The notes beneath the pieces were generated by a model. It worked only from the letters and a program-made list of their open reading frames with translations, was not told the origin of the DNA and made no database searches. Of a stretch of 64,000 bases of DNA, positions 20,666 to 32,043 are shown piece by piece. This stretch comes from Balamuthia mandrillaris. Lineage: Eukaryota; Discosea; Longamoebia; Balamuthiidae. The position numbers were made by a program, and so were the translations under genes. The number at the start of each line of letters is the position of its first letter. Positions within the stretch are counted from its first letter, which is position 1. The stretch is taken from contig JAVKOQ010000105.1 of assembly GCA_031835245.1 (NCBI GenBank), positions 62,001 to 126,000 on the forward strand. The letters run 5' to 3'.

Positions 20666-22948
20666 ATGGCGACGAAAGCGGAGGACACTTCGTCAGTGCA
20701 GTACCACTGGTACCAGTCCATTCCGCCTTTGCCGACAAACGAGCCGCCCTCCGCCAACGGATCCTCCACTCCCGACAACAAGAATAAGGGGAAGAACAAG
20801 AAAAATCAAAAGAACGCCGAAGGGGGTGAGCAGCAGGTGGCCAACGGGCACCAGGCTCAAGCCAACGGCGGAGCGGGGAGCGGCGTCGCGCCGAAGAAAA
20901 GCACGCGCGTGGACTACGATCTGGTGCTCAAGAAATTGGAGGAAGCCAAAAACCTTTACGAAGCCCGCGAGCGAGTATACCACAAAAATAGTACACTTTT
21001 CTTCCTTCTTCTTCTTCTCGCTCCCCTCCCTTCTCTCTCTCTCCTCTTTTTCTTATTTTTCTATTACTTGCTTCTCTGTCTCTGTCTCTGTCTCTGTCTC
21101 TGTCTCGTCTCTGTCTCTGTCTCTGTCTCTGTCTCTGTCTCTGTCTCTGTCTCTGTCTCTGTCTCTTTCTTGTTATTTCTTTCTTTCTTTCTTGTCGTGT
21201 CTTGTCGTTTCTTTCTTTTCTTTCTTAACGTTTGATCCCCAAAAAATTATACAGAACCGCAAACAAGTGATGAAAAATGGCTGAAAACGGTGCTTCACTC
21301 CGGTACCACCTCCGACAGGATGGCTGCCCTCACGCTGCTGGTGCAGCAGGGTCCCTTCTATGGGCTAAGAACGCTAGACACGCTGCTCACTTTGGCCAGG
21401 AAGAAGGGGAGGAGGGAGGTCTTAATGGCCTGCGAGACCCTTAAGGACTTGTTCTTGAACACGTTGCTTCCGAATAGGAAACTTTCGTATGTGTTATTTT
21501 GTTTGTCAAGTCTCTTCTCTACTTCTCCTCTCGCTCTAGGGTTTTGTGGTATTTTGTTAACCACAATAACACTGACATAGACTGTTCCGAGATCAACCGG
21601 TGGGGGAGAAAGGAGTGACGGAGGACCATCTTGTCTATTGGTACTTTGAGCACAGTCTCAAGCAACGCTACTCTGACTTTGTGCAAGTGTTGGAAGTGGG
21701 CGCCAAAGACACTGTCCCTCATTTCAAGGATCGCATTGTTCGTCATATCTACGACTTGCTTGTCGCTAAACCGGAACAAGAGAAAACTCTACTTGCTCTG
21801 CTTATCAACAAATTGGTACCTTTCTCTGCCCTCATCTTTCTATTCTTTTCTCGTTCTGTGTTGCTTTTATTTACAGAACAAAACGAATAAATGTAGGGAG
21901 ACGCCGACAAGAAATTATCCAGTAAAACGGTGCACCATCTCAACAACCTTTTGCGTCTTCATCCCAACATGAAGGAAGTGGTAGTCAAAGAAGTCGAACT
22001 CTTCCTGCAACGTCCTAACCTTAGTCCTCGTGCCCAATACTGCGCCATCATCTTCCTCAACCAAATCGTTCTCTCCTCCGCGAGGGAAGAGGAACAACTC
22101 TTGGCCGCTCGCTTGATCGCCATCTACTTCTCTCTCTTCAAGCTCTACGTACAAGACACTGGAGAGGTGGAGGCCAAGATGCTCTCCGCTTTGTTGACGG
22201 GAGTCAACAGAGCATTTCCCTTTGCTCAAGGAGTGACCTCGGAGGAGGTTTATGCTGAACACATCGATTCTCTTTTTCAAATGGTGCATCTTTCAACGTT
22301 CAACAAGAGCGTGCAAGCTCTGTTGCTGCTGCTGCAACTTATCTTCAACAAAAACGAGCAAGCAGGAGAAGCAAATAATAAGAAGAAGAAAAAGGAGCTT
22401 GCGATGATGGAACAGTTGAGAGCGAGATTCTATCGTGCTCTTTATGCGAAGCTTCTCTCTCCTTCTCTCTACAACTCCTCCAAACATGCTCTGTTCCTTA
22501 ACGTCATCTACAAGGCCATGAAAGTAGACAATAGTTTACCGCGTCTTCACGCTTTCGTCAAACGATTGCTTCAAGTATGTACTCAACAGAAACCCACTTT
22601 CATTTGTGGGGCTCTCTTCCTCATCTCTGAGTTGATCAAGTTGAAGCCAGAGATTGCAAGCATCATTCGCAATTCTCCTGCTTCGTTATCCTCCACCTCA
22701 AATACTACAAAAGAGGACCATGGAAAAAGAGGAAGAAAAGGAAAGAAAAGAGCAAATGACAAAGAAGAAAAGAATGAGATAGACGCAGGCTCACTAGAGA
22801 AAGAGGCTAATGATAAAAGCGGACAGTATGACCCGAAGAAGAGAGAGCCGCTTTATGCTGGGGCCTCCAATGCTTGTTTGTGGGAGCTGCTGGCCCTAAA
22901 GTCTCATTGTCATCCCTCTGTTGCAGCTTTTGCAGGTTTGCTTATCAT

Positions 22949-22982
<34 letters not shown>

Positions 22983-24119
22983 CACTGTTGCTCTGCTTCT
23001 CTCAAATATGTTTCTAAGCTCCTATTAAAAAAATACCTAGACAACTTATTATCAGGCGACAGCATTGTCTACAAAGGCAACCCATTGGAGGATTTCACTC
23101 TAGTGGCCTTCCTTGACCGCTTTTCCTATCGTAACCCCAAAAAGCTTCAACGACAAAACGAAAAACAAAAGCAAAAGAGCATTCACGCTCCCGACAAGAC
23201 CGCGCAATGGGCGTTGGACGATCCTGTCAACACTTTTGGTTTCCTTCAAAAGAATCCGGAACAAGTCCGCGAGGAAGAGGTCTTCTTCTGGAAGTATTTT
23301 AAGGAAAAGAAAGCGGAGGACAGAAGGAAGGAACGCAATCGTAAGAAGAATCAGAAAAAGAAAGAGAAGAAACAGAAGGAGAGAGAAGAAGGAGAGGATC
23401 TCGATGCTTTAGCCGAAGAGTACGCCAGCTCTGACGAAGGAGAAGATGTTGATGAAGCTGCAGAATTCGAAGAAGACGAAGACGCTTTTCCAGTTGCCCT
23501 TCACAAAGAAACTGGAGAGTATGATTACGATGAACTTCAATTCGAGGAGGAAGAGGATGTAGACGCCGACGAGAACTTTAGTGGAAAGGATGATAAGTTC
23601 TATGAACGATTGCTCTTGCAAGACTTGAGCGATGACGAGAATGAAGATGAAAACGAAGACGAAGAGGGCAAACCTAACGAAGGAGAAGACGGAGATACGT
23701 TTGTGAGTGGAGGAGATACGTTTGTGTCTGCTGATGAGTTTGCGAAAATTCTGGAAAGTTCTGGAAAGGACGAAGCCGGAGAGAAACAAATCTCTTGGGA
23801 AAAGAAACGGGGCTTCACTGTCAAAGAAAAGGTGGATAAACGTGATGACAACAATGAAGAAGATGAAGAAGACGCACATGTTTTCAATGACGGAGAAGAC
23901 GGCGTTGGCTTTTTGGATTCGGAGCGAGAGACGAAACAGGCTTCCGGTCAGAAACGCAAGAGAGAAGGAGGTAGAGGTGGAAGAGGTGGAAGGGGAGGCG
24001 GCAGAGGAGGCAGAGGTGGCAGAGGCGGACGAGGAGGAAGACCAGGCAGAGGTGGTAAAGGAAGAAGCGGCGGTGGAGCTGGCAAAAACAAACCAGCCAA
24101 GAAACGAGCACGTCGTTAA
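20666..24119 (+). CDS. CEBPZ: CEBPZ/Noc1/Mak21 family ribosome-biogenesis protein
   Basis: Multi-exon gene. Exon 1 encodes a Lys/Gln/Asn-rich start. Splicing from about 20993 to the acceptor near 21255 yields KPQTSDEKWLKTVLHSGTTS, then DRMAALTLLVQQGPF, typical of the Noc1 N-terminal helical repeats. Later, LSSKTVHHLNNLLRLHPNMK and FLNQIVLSSAREEEQLLAAR lead into the CBF/Mak21 domain: KMLSALLTGVNRAFPFA, VHLSTFNKSVQALLLLLQL and YRALYAKLLSPSLYNSSKH. The C-terminal region is acidic (EEDED-type runs) and ends in an RGG box of about 35 Gly/Arg residues followed by KKRARR, suited to RNA and nucleolar binding. The family forms the Noc1-Noc2 complex on early 60S precursors in the nucleolus. The first long intron carries TCTCTG repeats, and a CT run lies at about 22954-22980. 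Confidence 0.9.
21078..21168. repeat. (TCTCTG)n hexanucleotide repeat in CEBPZ intron 1
   Basis: About 15 tandem TCTCTG units with minor variants, followed by TTTC-rich sequence including CTTGTCGTTTCTTTC near 21201. The same hexamer appears in a VIT-VWA intron near 29284. Confidence 0.9.
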
Positions 24120-24124
24120 AAGGA

Positions 24125-24175
<51 letters not shown>

Positions 24176-24510
24176 AGAGAGCAGAGAGCAGAGAGCAGAG
24201 AGCAGAGAGCAGAGAGCAGAGAGCAGAGAGCAGCAAAAGCAACGAAGATGAAATAAGAAGAGGATTTTTTTGAAAGAAGCATTATTTTTTTTTTCAAAGG
24301 ATTTTTTTGAAAGAGAAAGGCTTGACCAAAGGCTAGGGAAGAGGTAACGGCCACGTGCAAGCGACGAACAACTTTGAAGAAAAGAGAACTCGCTGGAGAA
24401 CGGGAGAGATAGAGAAATAGACCAAGGTGCTCCACCTCCTGTTTCTTTTCTCCCTCACCCTCTCCTGCAATTCCAGAAGAAGCTTCTTCTCTTTTCCTCC
24501 TGTTGTGCGC
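24120..24510. repeat. Purine repeats between CEBPZ and the Dps-like gene
   Basis: Directly after the CEBPZ stop: a GA run (about 24126-24173), then tandem AGAGAGC/GAGCAGA heptamers to about 24233. Two copies of GGATTTTTTTGAAAGA follow near 24264 and 24300. This is the region where the CEBPZ and Dps-like genes converge. On the CEBPZ sense strand these repeats are purine, the reverse of the intronic pattern. No gene is seen. Confidence 0.6.
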
Positions 24511-25119
24511 TTAATAGTAGGAGCCACTGTGACGGCCGCCTTCCATCATTCCGCTACGGCCCATGCTGCTGCCGCCCATGCTGCTTCTGCCCATGCCGCC
24601 GCTGCGCTTCTCCTCCAGGTGGCAGCGCAGCTTCTTGGCCATCTCCTTGTGGTTCCTGATCGTGCACTCCAAAAAGTCCTTCACGTCAGGGGCGATGTTG
24701 CTCTTGTCCAGGCGCATGCAGTCCCTGTTCAACATCTGGATGACCCTCTCCAGGTCCTCCAGCAGGATCTGGACCTGCTGGTCGGCATCGGGCCACTTGC
24801 TCTGGCCCCTCACGCCGGGGCTGATCCTGGTGAGGTGCAGCATCTCGGGGATGTGAGGCACGCGGAAGCCCAGGTTGCGCAGCTCCTTGCAGGTCAGCTC
24901 GTTGAAGAGGAGGAAGTTCTTGGCCAGCACCTCGAAGAGGTCCTTCAGCATCTCGCGGCGCTTGCCCAGCACGTTGTGCTTGTAGTTGAAGGACTTGGTG
25001 GCCAGCACCCACTGGTCGGCGGAGAGCTTGCTGAGGATGTCGCCGCACTCGTGGCACTCGCGCTCGTCCAGGCCGATGTTGGGCTTGATGGATTGGCACT
25101 CCAGTCTGAACTCGGTCAT
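24511..25119 (-). CDS. Dps/ferritin-like four-helix protein (tentative)
   Basis: Intronless, 202 residues and GC-rich. The central part follows the Dps/bacterioferritin-like helical pattern: FNYKHNVLGKRREMLKDLFE resembles the Dps 'K-x-x-H-W-N-x-x-G-x-x-F-x-x-LH-x-x-F' helix A-B region. FNELTCKELRNLGFRVPHIP resembles the 'D-x-x-AER-x-x-x-LG' helix B. A final helix (DVKDFLECTIRNHKEMAKKL) is like Dps helix D. The His of the HWN site is present, but other ferroxidase ligands are not clearly conserved, so iron oxidation is uncertain. The tail is a Gly/Ser/Met/Arg-rich low-complexity stretch (GGMGRSSMGGSSMGRSGMM). Dps proteins store iron and protect DNA. Assignment is by pattern only, and it could be another ferritin-like family. 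The start is the Met after a Thr-coding ACA/GTT run that I treat as leader. Confidence 0.45.
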   Translation of the reverse strand: MTEFRLECQSIKPNIGLDERECHECGDILSKLSADQWVLATKSFNYKHNVLGKRREMLKDLFEVLAKNFLLFNELTCKELRNLGFRVPHIPEMLHLTRISPGVRGQSKWPDADQQVQILLEDLERVIQMLNRDCMRLDKSNIAPDVKDFLECTIRNHKEMAKKLRCHLEEKRSGGMGRSSMGGSSMGRSGMMEGGRHSGSYY

Positions 25120-25885
25120 TGTCGTGGTTGTTGTTGTTGTTGTTGTTCTTGTAAGAAGAGGCAGTGAGATTTGTTTGTTGTGGTGAAGATGGAAGAAGAA
25201 GATGGAAATGGTTTGGTATTTATGTATACAAGAAGAGAGAAGGAGAAAAAAGGTATGGAAAGAAAGCACAGAAAATCCACGGTGAAAGGAAAGGAATGCG
25301 GAGCATCGATAGAAGCAACGTAGAAATAACCCATGGATTTCTTTGTTGGGATGGCTTTTTTTGCCTTTCTGCACGTACATATGCGACATATCCCTGAAAC
25401 GCTTGGCCAGCTTTGGACAATCCAGCGATTTTAGCGGCAAGACCCACCACGTGAAAAGTCACTTTTTTTTTTTGAATTTGGAGTGGTCTAGAATTTTTGT
25501 AGACTTGTCCGATCTAATCAGAGTAATCTATGATCATCTATGTCTACAACATTTTTATCCATGACGACATGTTTGGTCGTCTCTGTTTATTTTAATAAAT
25601 TCGGCCGAAACAAGATGTCTGCAGAAATGAGTCGACGGAATTACTCAAAAGGTCGACAGGAAATTGAACTTAGTCGTGACGACGTGATGAGGTCGACAAA
25701 TCTTAAATGCGAACCCAAAAGAAGAAGTGCAGGCATCGTTTCATGGAAAAGAATTGAAGCAGATAAGCAGCGGCTTCTCTCTCTTCCTTTCTAAATACTT
25801 TTTCTTTTTGGTGAAACAGCTTGTGAAGCAGGTTCACTTTTGCAAAAAAAAAAAAAATAAAGGGAAAGAACTACCACACAAGCTG
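25120..25885. promoter_or_regulatory. Divergent Dps-like / VIT-VWA promoter region with GTCGAC cluster
   Basis: Head-to-head spacer. A GTT/TTG microsatellite lies just 5' of the Dps-like start (about 25123-25150). Three GTCGAC sites lie at 25631-25636, 25652-25657 and 25692-25697, about 190-255 bases upstream of the VIT-VWA start. An A-rich run follows near 25843. No gene is seen. Confidence 0.4.
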
Positions 25886-27743
25886 ATGTCGGCATCAAAC
25901 ATGTCTCGCTCCACGACAGGGGAAAATGTGTGCTGCGGCCTCTATGCCGCGAAAGACAGCCGACAGCCGTTGCCGCTGCAAGGCCTCTCCGTGAGGGCTC
26001 GCCTCGTGGACATGGTGGCTCATGTGGAGGTCACCCAAGAGTTTGTCAACGACCAAGACACCTCCTTAGAAGCCATGTAACTACGTTTTCCCTCTGTTTA
26101 TTTTTCATTGTTGTTTAATCTTTTTTCTTTTTTCTTTTATTATGATAAAAAAACGTGTAGATGGAAGTTTCAGCAGGAGCAAGCCACCATCTACGCCTTC
26201 TCTGCCACGCTCGACGATGGCCGCACCGTGCACGCCCGCATCAAGGAGAAGGAGGAGGCGGCCGACCTCTACGAGGACTCCCTGAGCCAGGGCCACTCGG
26301 CCTTCCTCCTCTCGCAGGACTCGACTTCGCTCTTCCAAATGAGCTTGGGCAACCTTCTCCCCGCGAGGCGGTGCAGGGTGGAGTTTCGTTACGTTTGCGA
26401 GCTTCCACTGGAGAGAGGAGAGGAGGACGAGAAGGACGCCATACGTTTCGTCTTGCCGCCGTTTACCTCGCTAAAGTCGGCATTGGAGGAAAGGAGCAAA
26501 GGAACGGAAGAGAATAAGGAGGAAGAAACAAGAGGAGGAAGAGTGGAAGTGGAGTTGGAGATGAGCTCCAAGATTGTTTCGGTGGAGAGTCCCTCGCATG
26601 CATCGTTTATGAGGATGGAGAAAGCAGAAGGAGTGGAGGAGGAGATGGGAGGAAGAGGTAAAGTATGTTTTGGAGGAGGAAAGTTTGATCTCTCTTCTCC
26701 GTTGTCTTTGTTGGTGAAGACAGAAGAAGCGAATGAACCACATGCAGTTGTGGAGATGGACGAGGAAAGAGAAAAGAAGGTAGAGGAAGAAGATGAGAAG
26801 GAGGAAAGAAAAGAAGTGGCGGTGATGTTGTCGTTCTTCCCAAAGTTGAACGGAGAAGATATGGAGACGATCACAGAGATGGTTTTTGTTGTGGATAGAA
26901 GGTACCTTTCTCTCTCTCTCTCTCTCTCTCTCCCCGAAGTTTTGTAGAGTTGGATTAAAACACACATTTGGTATATTAGTGGATCGATGGCAGGAAGCCG
27001 CATTGAGCAAGCTAAAAACGCTCTGTTCCTGTTTCTTCAAAGCATTCCATTGGGTACTCGCTTTAATGGTACTGCCTTCTTGTTATCGTTCTCGTTCTTA
27101 TTGTTATTCTTGTTCTTCACTTTTATATCCTTGTCCTTTTGCTTCTGCTTTTCGCGACTAACATACAACAAGTGGTTGGTTTTGGTAGTCATTTCACACA
27201 GCTATTTTCCGAGAGTGTGGAATACAACGGTGATACCCTGAAAAAAGCTATTGCGCACGTGAAAGATATGGCAGCCAACATGGGTGGCACTTCCATTCTT
27301 CCTCCTTTGCAAAGCATCTTGTCTACTCCTCCTGATCCTTACTACCCTCGTCAAGTCTTTGTTCTGGTACTTTCTTCCTCTCTTGCTCACCTATTCTCAT
27401 TCTCTCGTTCTTTGTCTCATACTTTTATTTATGGAACCCTTCCTATAGACGGATGGTGAGGTGGGAAATACGGACCAAGTGTTGGCTTATGTGGCAGCTA
27501 ATGCCAAGTCCACTCGCGTGTTTTCCTTTGGCATTGGCTCTGGCGCCAGCACTCATCTCGTCAATGGCCTGGCTAGAGCTGGCAACGGCCAGGTAGTCTT
27601 CTTGTTCTTATGCTTGTTCTTTTTCTTTTTCGTCTTCTTGTTCTTGTTCTTGTTCTTGTTCTTGTTCTTCTTCTTCTTCTTGTGCTTCTTCTTGTGCTTC
27701 TTCTTGTGCTTCTTCTTCTTCTCCTTCCTCCTTCTTCGTGACT

Positions 27744-27781
<38 letters not shown>

Positions 27782-29336
27782 CTAGGCTGAGTTCATTGGG
27801 TCAGGAGAAAGATTAGAAGCCATTATAATGCGTCAGTTGAAACGTGCTCTTCAACCAGTTTTGAAGCAGCCCAAAGTCGAATGGGGACCTACTCTCACCC
27901 CCTGTTTGCTTCGTGAGACGGAATCTTCGTCTCAACCCATTTTCGATGGGGAAAAAGTCTTGCACTTTGCTTTCTTTGACGGAGAGAAGCTGATGACAGC
28001 GGAAGGAAGAGAAGAGCAGCTGCAAAAGATCATTCAAGAAGAAGTCTATTTGAGTGCGGTTGTTGACAAAGAAGGGGAAGGGAGGAAAGAATTACGATTT
28101 GGATTGAAGAGCGCTAATCATCACGCTTCTTCGTCCGAGAGGACAAAGGTTGCTGATGGCATGATTCATCGCTTAGCTGCTCGTTCGTTTATCAGGTCTT
28201 TCTTTGCCTTCCTTTCTTTAGTTTCTTGTTTATTTCTTTTGTTTTGCGGCTTTATTTCTTGTTTTGTTTCTTTCTTGTCGTTTTGTTAACACAAAAACCT
28301 ATTTTTAATATAAAGGGAGCTGATGAAGGACAAAGAGGCAAACAAAGAGGAAATTATCAACCTGGGGCTCAAGTACAGCTTGGTGAGCCAATTCACATCC
28401 TTTATCGCAGTTCACGAGAATGAAGAAGCAGTAATGGGTTCTATGAGGTCCGCCATCATCTCCGACGATCGTCATTCTCCTTTCCCGTCGTCATCTTCTT
28501 CTTCATTTGCTTCTTCCCGCAACGGCCCACGTGATATTGCAGCCATTCAAAGAGAAATAGCAGATATCCAAGCTATTATGATAACCAACATTGAGTACGT
28601 TTTTGTAGTTTGTAGTTTGTAGTTTATTCACTTTTATTAACGTGTGGTTCTAGCCAAGTGCTGCAAAGAGGAGAATCGATTGAAATGTGTCTCGACCGCT
28701 CACAAGACTTGATGATGGAGGCTGGTGCTTTCAAGATGTCAGCCAAACGAATGAACAGGCCAGGGTTCCTGTCTTCGGTTGGTGCCGCTTTGTCTGGCAT
28801 CGGCGGTGCCATCGTGAATGCCTTTTCTTCCTCCTCTTCTTCTGCCGCTTCTTCAAATTCGTTCGCTTCAGCTTCCTCTTCTTCTATTCTACCTCCAGAT
28901 TCTTCTTCCTCTTTAGATTCTTGTTTGGGTGTGGCCCCTGTTGTTCAAGAAAAGAAGGAAACCCACAGGAAGCAGTTGGATGAGGACGACTGCAAACAAG
29001 CACAAAAAGAAAGCATAACGCCAACATCAAGAACAACGATAGGCAAAGAAACGTTGTACTCTCTTGTTCGTTTGCAGAGCGCGTTTGGAGAGTGGCAGTT
29101 GGACGAGAAGTTGGTCTCTCATTTGGGCGTTTCTGGCGGCATGGACAAGGTCTTGGATGCCCTTCCCAATTACCTCTCCTCGGTGGCGCCTTCTTTGGGC
29201 AAAACTCTATGGGCCACTGCTTTAGCTGTAGCGTTCTTGCAAGTTTATTTTGCTGATTGTCATGAGGCACGTTCTTTTTGTTTCTCTGTCTCTGTCTCTG
29301 TCTCTGTCTCTGTCTCTGTCTCTGTCTCTGTCTCTG

Positions 29337-29408
<72 letters not shown>

Positions 29409-29554
29409 TTATGTTACTTACTCCAAGTTAGGAATGGGAATTGTTGGTTGGCAAAGCCAAAAAGTTTATCAGGCAAGAATGGTGGAAACTCAACAGAGAC
29501 GACAGTTTCAACATTCTTTTGGATGACGCTCACCGCTTTGTTCTCTCCCTCTAA
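25886..29554 (+). CDS. VIT and von Willebrand factor A domain protein
   Basis: At least eight exons. Exon 1 encodes GLYAAKDSRQPLPLQGLSVR and VAHVEVTQEFVNDQD, the opening of a VIT domain. Exon 2 continues it (IYAFSATLDDGRTVHARIKE, then LFQMSLGNLLPARRCRV). A VWA domain follows: splicing near 26900/26975 gives FVVDRSGSMAGSRIEQAKNA, which contains the MIDAS DxSxS motif. GFGSHFTQLF, GGTSILPPLQ and FVLTDGEVGN supply the other metal-site loops. C-terminal exons hold a Ser-rich linker and a helical end (EWELLVGKAKKFIRQEWWKL, ending FVLSL). The layout is that of VWA5A-like and inter-alpha-inhibitor-related proteins, thought to bind proteins in a metal-dependent way. The cytosolic or membrane role is unknown. 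No signal peptide. Introns carry CT, TTCTTG and TCTCTG repeats. Confidence 0.85.
27598..27783. repeat. Intronic TTCTTG/TTC/CT microsatellites in VIT-VWA gene
   Basis: Consecutive TTCTTG, TTCTTC, TTCTTGTGC and CT units up to the acceptor near 27785. Pyrimidine is on the sense strand. Confidence 0.85.
29284..29405. repeat. (TCTCTG)n to (CT)n compound repeat
   Basis: About a dozen TCTCTG units pass directly into a pure CT run inside the last intron of the VIT-VWA gene. This suggests the two repeat types interconvert. Confidence 0.9.
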
Positions 29555-29721
29555 TCACCTTGAACGATACGACAACCTCATTCCTTTTTAGTGTGAATAG
29601 AGTTTCTTTTTTCCTTTTATTTGTTTTTAAAGGAATATATAAATGCTAATAACAAAAACATAAAACAAAACCACGAAAACATGAGAACACAAAAAAAAGG
29701 GGTTGGTGGTGGCTATAGTAC

Positions 29722-32043
29722 TTATTGTCGTCTTTCTGCCAAAACATCAAGCACCAACTGCAAATACTCTGGATGCTGTTTCGAATACTTTACAAACTCA
29801 TCTATTATTTTTTGTGCGAGAATAACAGCAAAAGAGAAGTTAATAAACAAAATAGAAAGAAAATAAACGAACGTACCAAAAGAGATCTCTCCGTTGTGGT
29901 CGGAATCGATGGCTGAGAAGATGGCCTCAATCTTCTTGTTTTCCAGCTCAGGAAAAATGGTTCGCAGGATGAAGCCTAAATCTTCCAGCTTCACCTTTCC
30001 GTCTTGGTCCTTATCGAACACCTCAAAGGCCAACTTCAACACTTCCTCTCTCTTTGCATTCTCTCGTAACATTGCCATTCCTTACGAAAACGAGGAAGTA
30101 AGAAGACAAAACAAGAAGAAGAAAAAGAAGAAACGAACCAGTAATAAACTCGCGGAAGTTGAGCTCTCCAGACTCATCCACGTCCAACATATGAAACAAG
30201 TTCGACGTGTAAGTGCTATCCGGCAGGTTCAGCGCGTCCAAGAACTCAGCATAGCTTATCTCTCCGGAGCCGTCCTCATCCATCTGCACAAACTGCTTCA
30301 AGGCGGAGAGCATGCTCTCTCGCGAAAAGTCTTCGAGGTCGTGGCCAAACTGTTCCTTCATCAGATTTGTTTCGATCACGAGGGCCGGCATGTCTTTGCC
30401 GGTCAGCTTGTTGGCCTCCATTTGGAGGACCACGTCCTCATAGGAGTGTTCCGTCGTTGGTATGTTTAATGCTTTTGCCTTTGTTTTGATGTTTGATGAT
30501 GGAAGAGAGTATGAGAACGGAGAACGAAGAATGAAGAATGAAGAAAGAAAGACACGTTATAAAAGAGAATAAGGTGGATGTTACCATAGCCTCTCTCACG
30601 TTATGAGCAAACAATTGAGGGTGCTTCTTCTCCTCCGCAGAAGGGCGATAGACCGGAAGATATTCCACCTCCATATAATTGGTGAACTGGCTCAAAGCCC
30701 TCAAAAACAGTTTGCCCATGCTCAAAGAGGGTTGCCCCGATGTTATATCAGCATACTTAAACGGATATCTAACCACTGCCGGTTGAACTGGCTCGCCTAT
30801 TGTAGACACGTTAGGAAGGGTAAAACAAGAAACTAGAAAGCTACACTGGAAAGAGATTGGAGTGATACAAACCAGGAGAAAAGGCACCAAGTTTGAAGGA
30901 AATGAGACAAGTGCCATTCGTGCACGTTCCCTCTGGAAACAATAATACTTTTGCTCCTTCATCTTCCTCCACTTTCATCTTTTTCTTCATCTTCTCCTCA
31001 CCATTCTTTTTCATCTTCTTCTTCTTTATCTTCTTGCTCATTTGTTCATGATCATGTTTGCTGCTAACAAGAGAACAGCGTTGCTTGATCTCCAAAGCGG
31101 TGTCCTTGCGGGAGGTCGGACTCTTTCGATCTACCAGAATGGTGCCAAGGCACCTCAACACGGGACCGGCCAACGGCATGTCTCCCATCTCTTTCTTGGC
31201 CACCGGACTGGGAATGGATGGGACGTCCCAAAGGAACCAAATGGGCTCGAAGAGGGAGGGGTGGTTGCAGACGAGGAGGCGGGCGGAAGGATCTGGTCGG
31301 CCTTTGCAGCGGATGTAGTGGAAGCCGAAGAGGAAGAGGAAGGTCCTTGCGCAGAAGCTGTTGTGCATAAGAATTTAAGAAACAGTGAGAAGAGAAGTAA
31401 AAGAGAAGAGGAAGAGGAAGAGGAAAGGAAGAGGAAGAGGAAGAGGAAGAGGAAGAGGAAGAGGAAGAGGAAGAGGAAGAGGAAGAGGAAGAGGAAGAGG
31501 AAGAGGAAGAGAGGAAGAGAGGAAGAGAAAGAAGAAGAGGAAGAGAAGAATGCAGAGAAGAAGCAAACCGAATAATGAGAAGGAGTACTTTGCGGAACAA
31601 CGGAACGGGCCGTTGGGCCAGCGGGTGAACGCCCTTCTGAACGCCGATGAGGGCCAGCTTGGAGATGACCCAGGCGAACAGCAGTAACAAAATGATGAGA
31701 ACGGCCCTCAATATCGGGATCAACAGCAACCAAATAACTGTTGTCTTATTTGTTTTTTCAAAAATAAAAAAAAGTCAAAGAAGAGCACAGAAGAAGAAGA
31801 AGAAGAAGAAGAAGAAGAAGAAGAAGAAGAAGAACAAGAACAAGAAGAAGAACAAGAAGAAAGAAATGGTACTTTGAAGATGAGGTAAGGAGTCCACTGA
31901 GTCTCGTTGGTAAAATTCAGGAACGGGTTCACCGTGGCGAAACGGGTGGCCTTCATGCGGCGCGCTCTGCCCGATTGGGTCAGACAGGAAAACTGCCTGG
32001 TGAGCTGCGGTACGCTTCCCTTGAACGAAATTCTTCTCCTCAT
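29722..32043 (-). CDS. Lysophospholipid acyltransferase (LPEAT2/LPCAT1-2-like) with EF-hands
   Basis: Minus strand, about eight exons. The N-terminus is a basic cytosolic region (MRRRISFKGSVPQLTRQFS), followed by NPFLNFTNETQWTPY and a membrane segment (AVLIILLLLFAWVISKLALI). The acyltransferase block has CNHPSLFEPIWF, an HX4E version of the HX4D catalytic motif, as I recall from plant LPEATs. LFPEGTCTNGT is the substrate-binding motif, and PAVVRYPFKYADI is a later conserved block. The C-terminal part carries EF-hands: MDEDGSGEISYAEF, LDVDESGELNFREF, FDKDQDGKVKLEDLG and IDSDHNGEISF, each with Asp/Glu loop residues. Such enzymes re-acylate lysophospholipids at the ER in a Ca-responsive manner. 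Introns carry GAAGAG and GAA runs on the plus strand. The upstream in-frame Met at 32100 is an alternative start. The gene converges with VIT-VWA (168-base gap). Confidence 0.85.
31404..31548. repeat. (GAAGAG)n intron array in the acyltransferase gene
   Basis: About 20 AGGAAG/GAAGAG units on the plus strand in a minus-strand intron, so it is CTCTTC-rich in the transcript. Confidence 0.9.
31791..31862. repeat. (GAA)n intron array in the acyltransferase gene
   Basis: GAA triplets changing to GAACAA near the end, in the first intron of the minus-strand gene. It reads TTC/TTG in sense. Confidence 0.9.

Noticed and set aside
24165-24232. Heptamer array considered as a CRISPR-like repeat
   Set aside because: Units are contiguous without spacers. 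It is a plain minisatellite.
24427-25167. Plus-strand frame of 246 codons rich in Ala/Leu/His opposite the Dps-like gene
   Set aside because: Mirror frame of a GC-rich coding region. The minus-strand frame has a coherent helical pattern.
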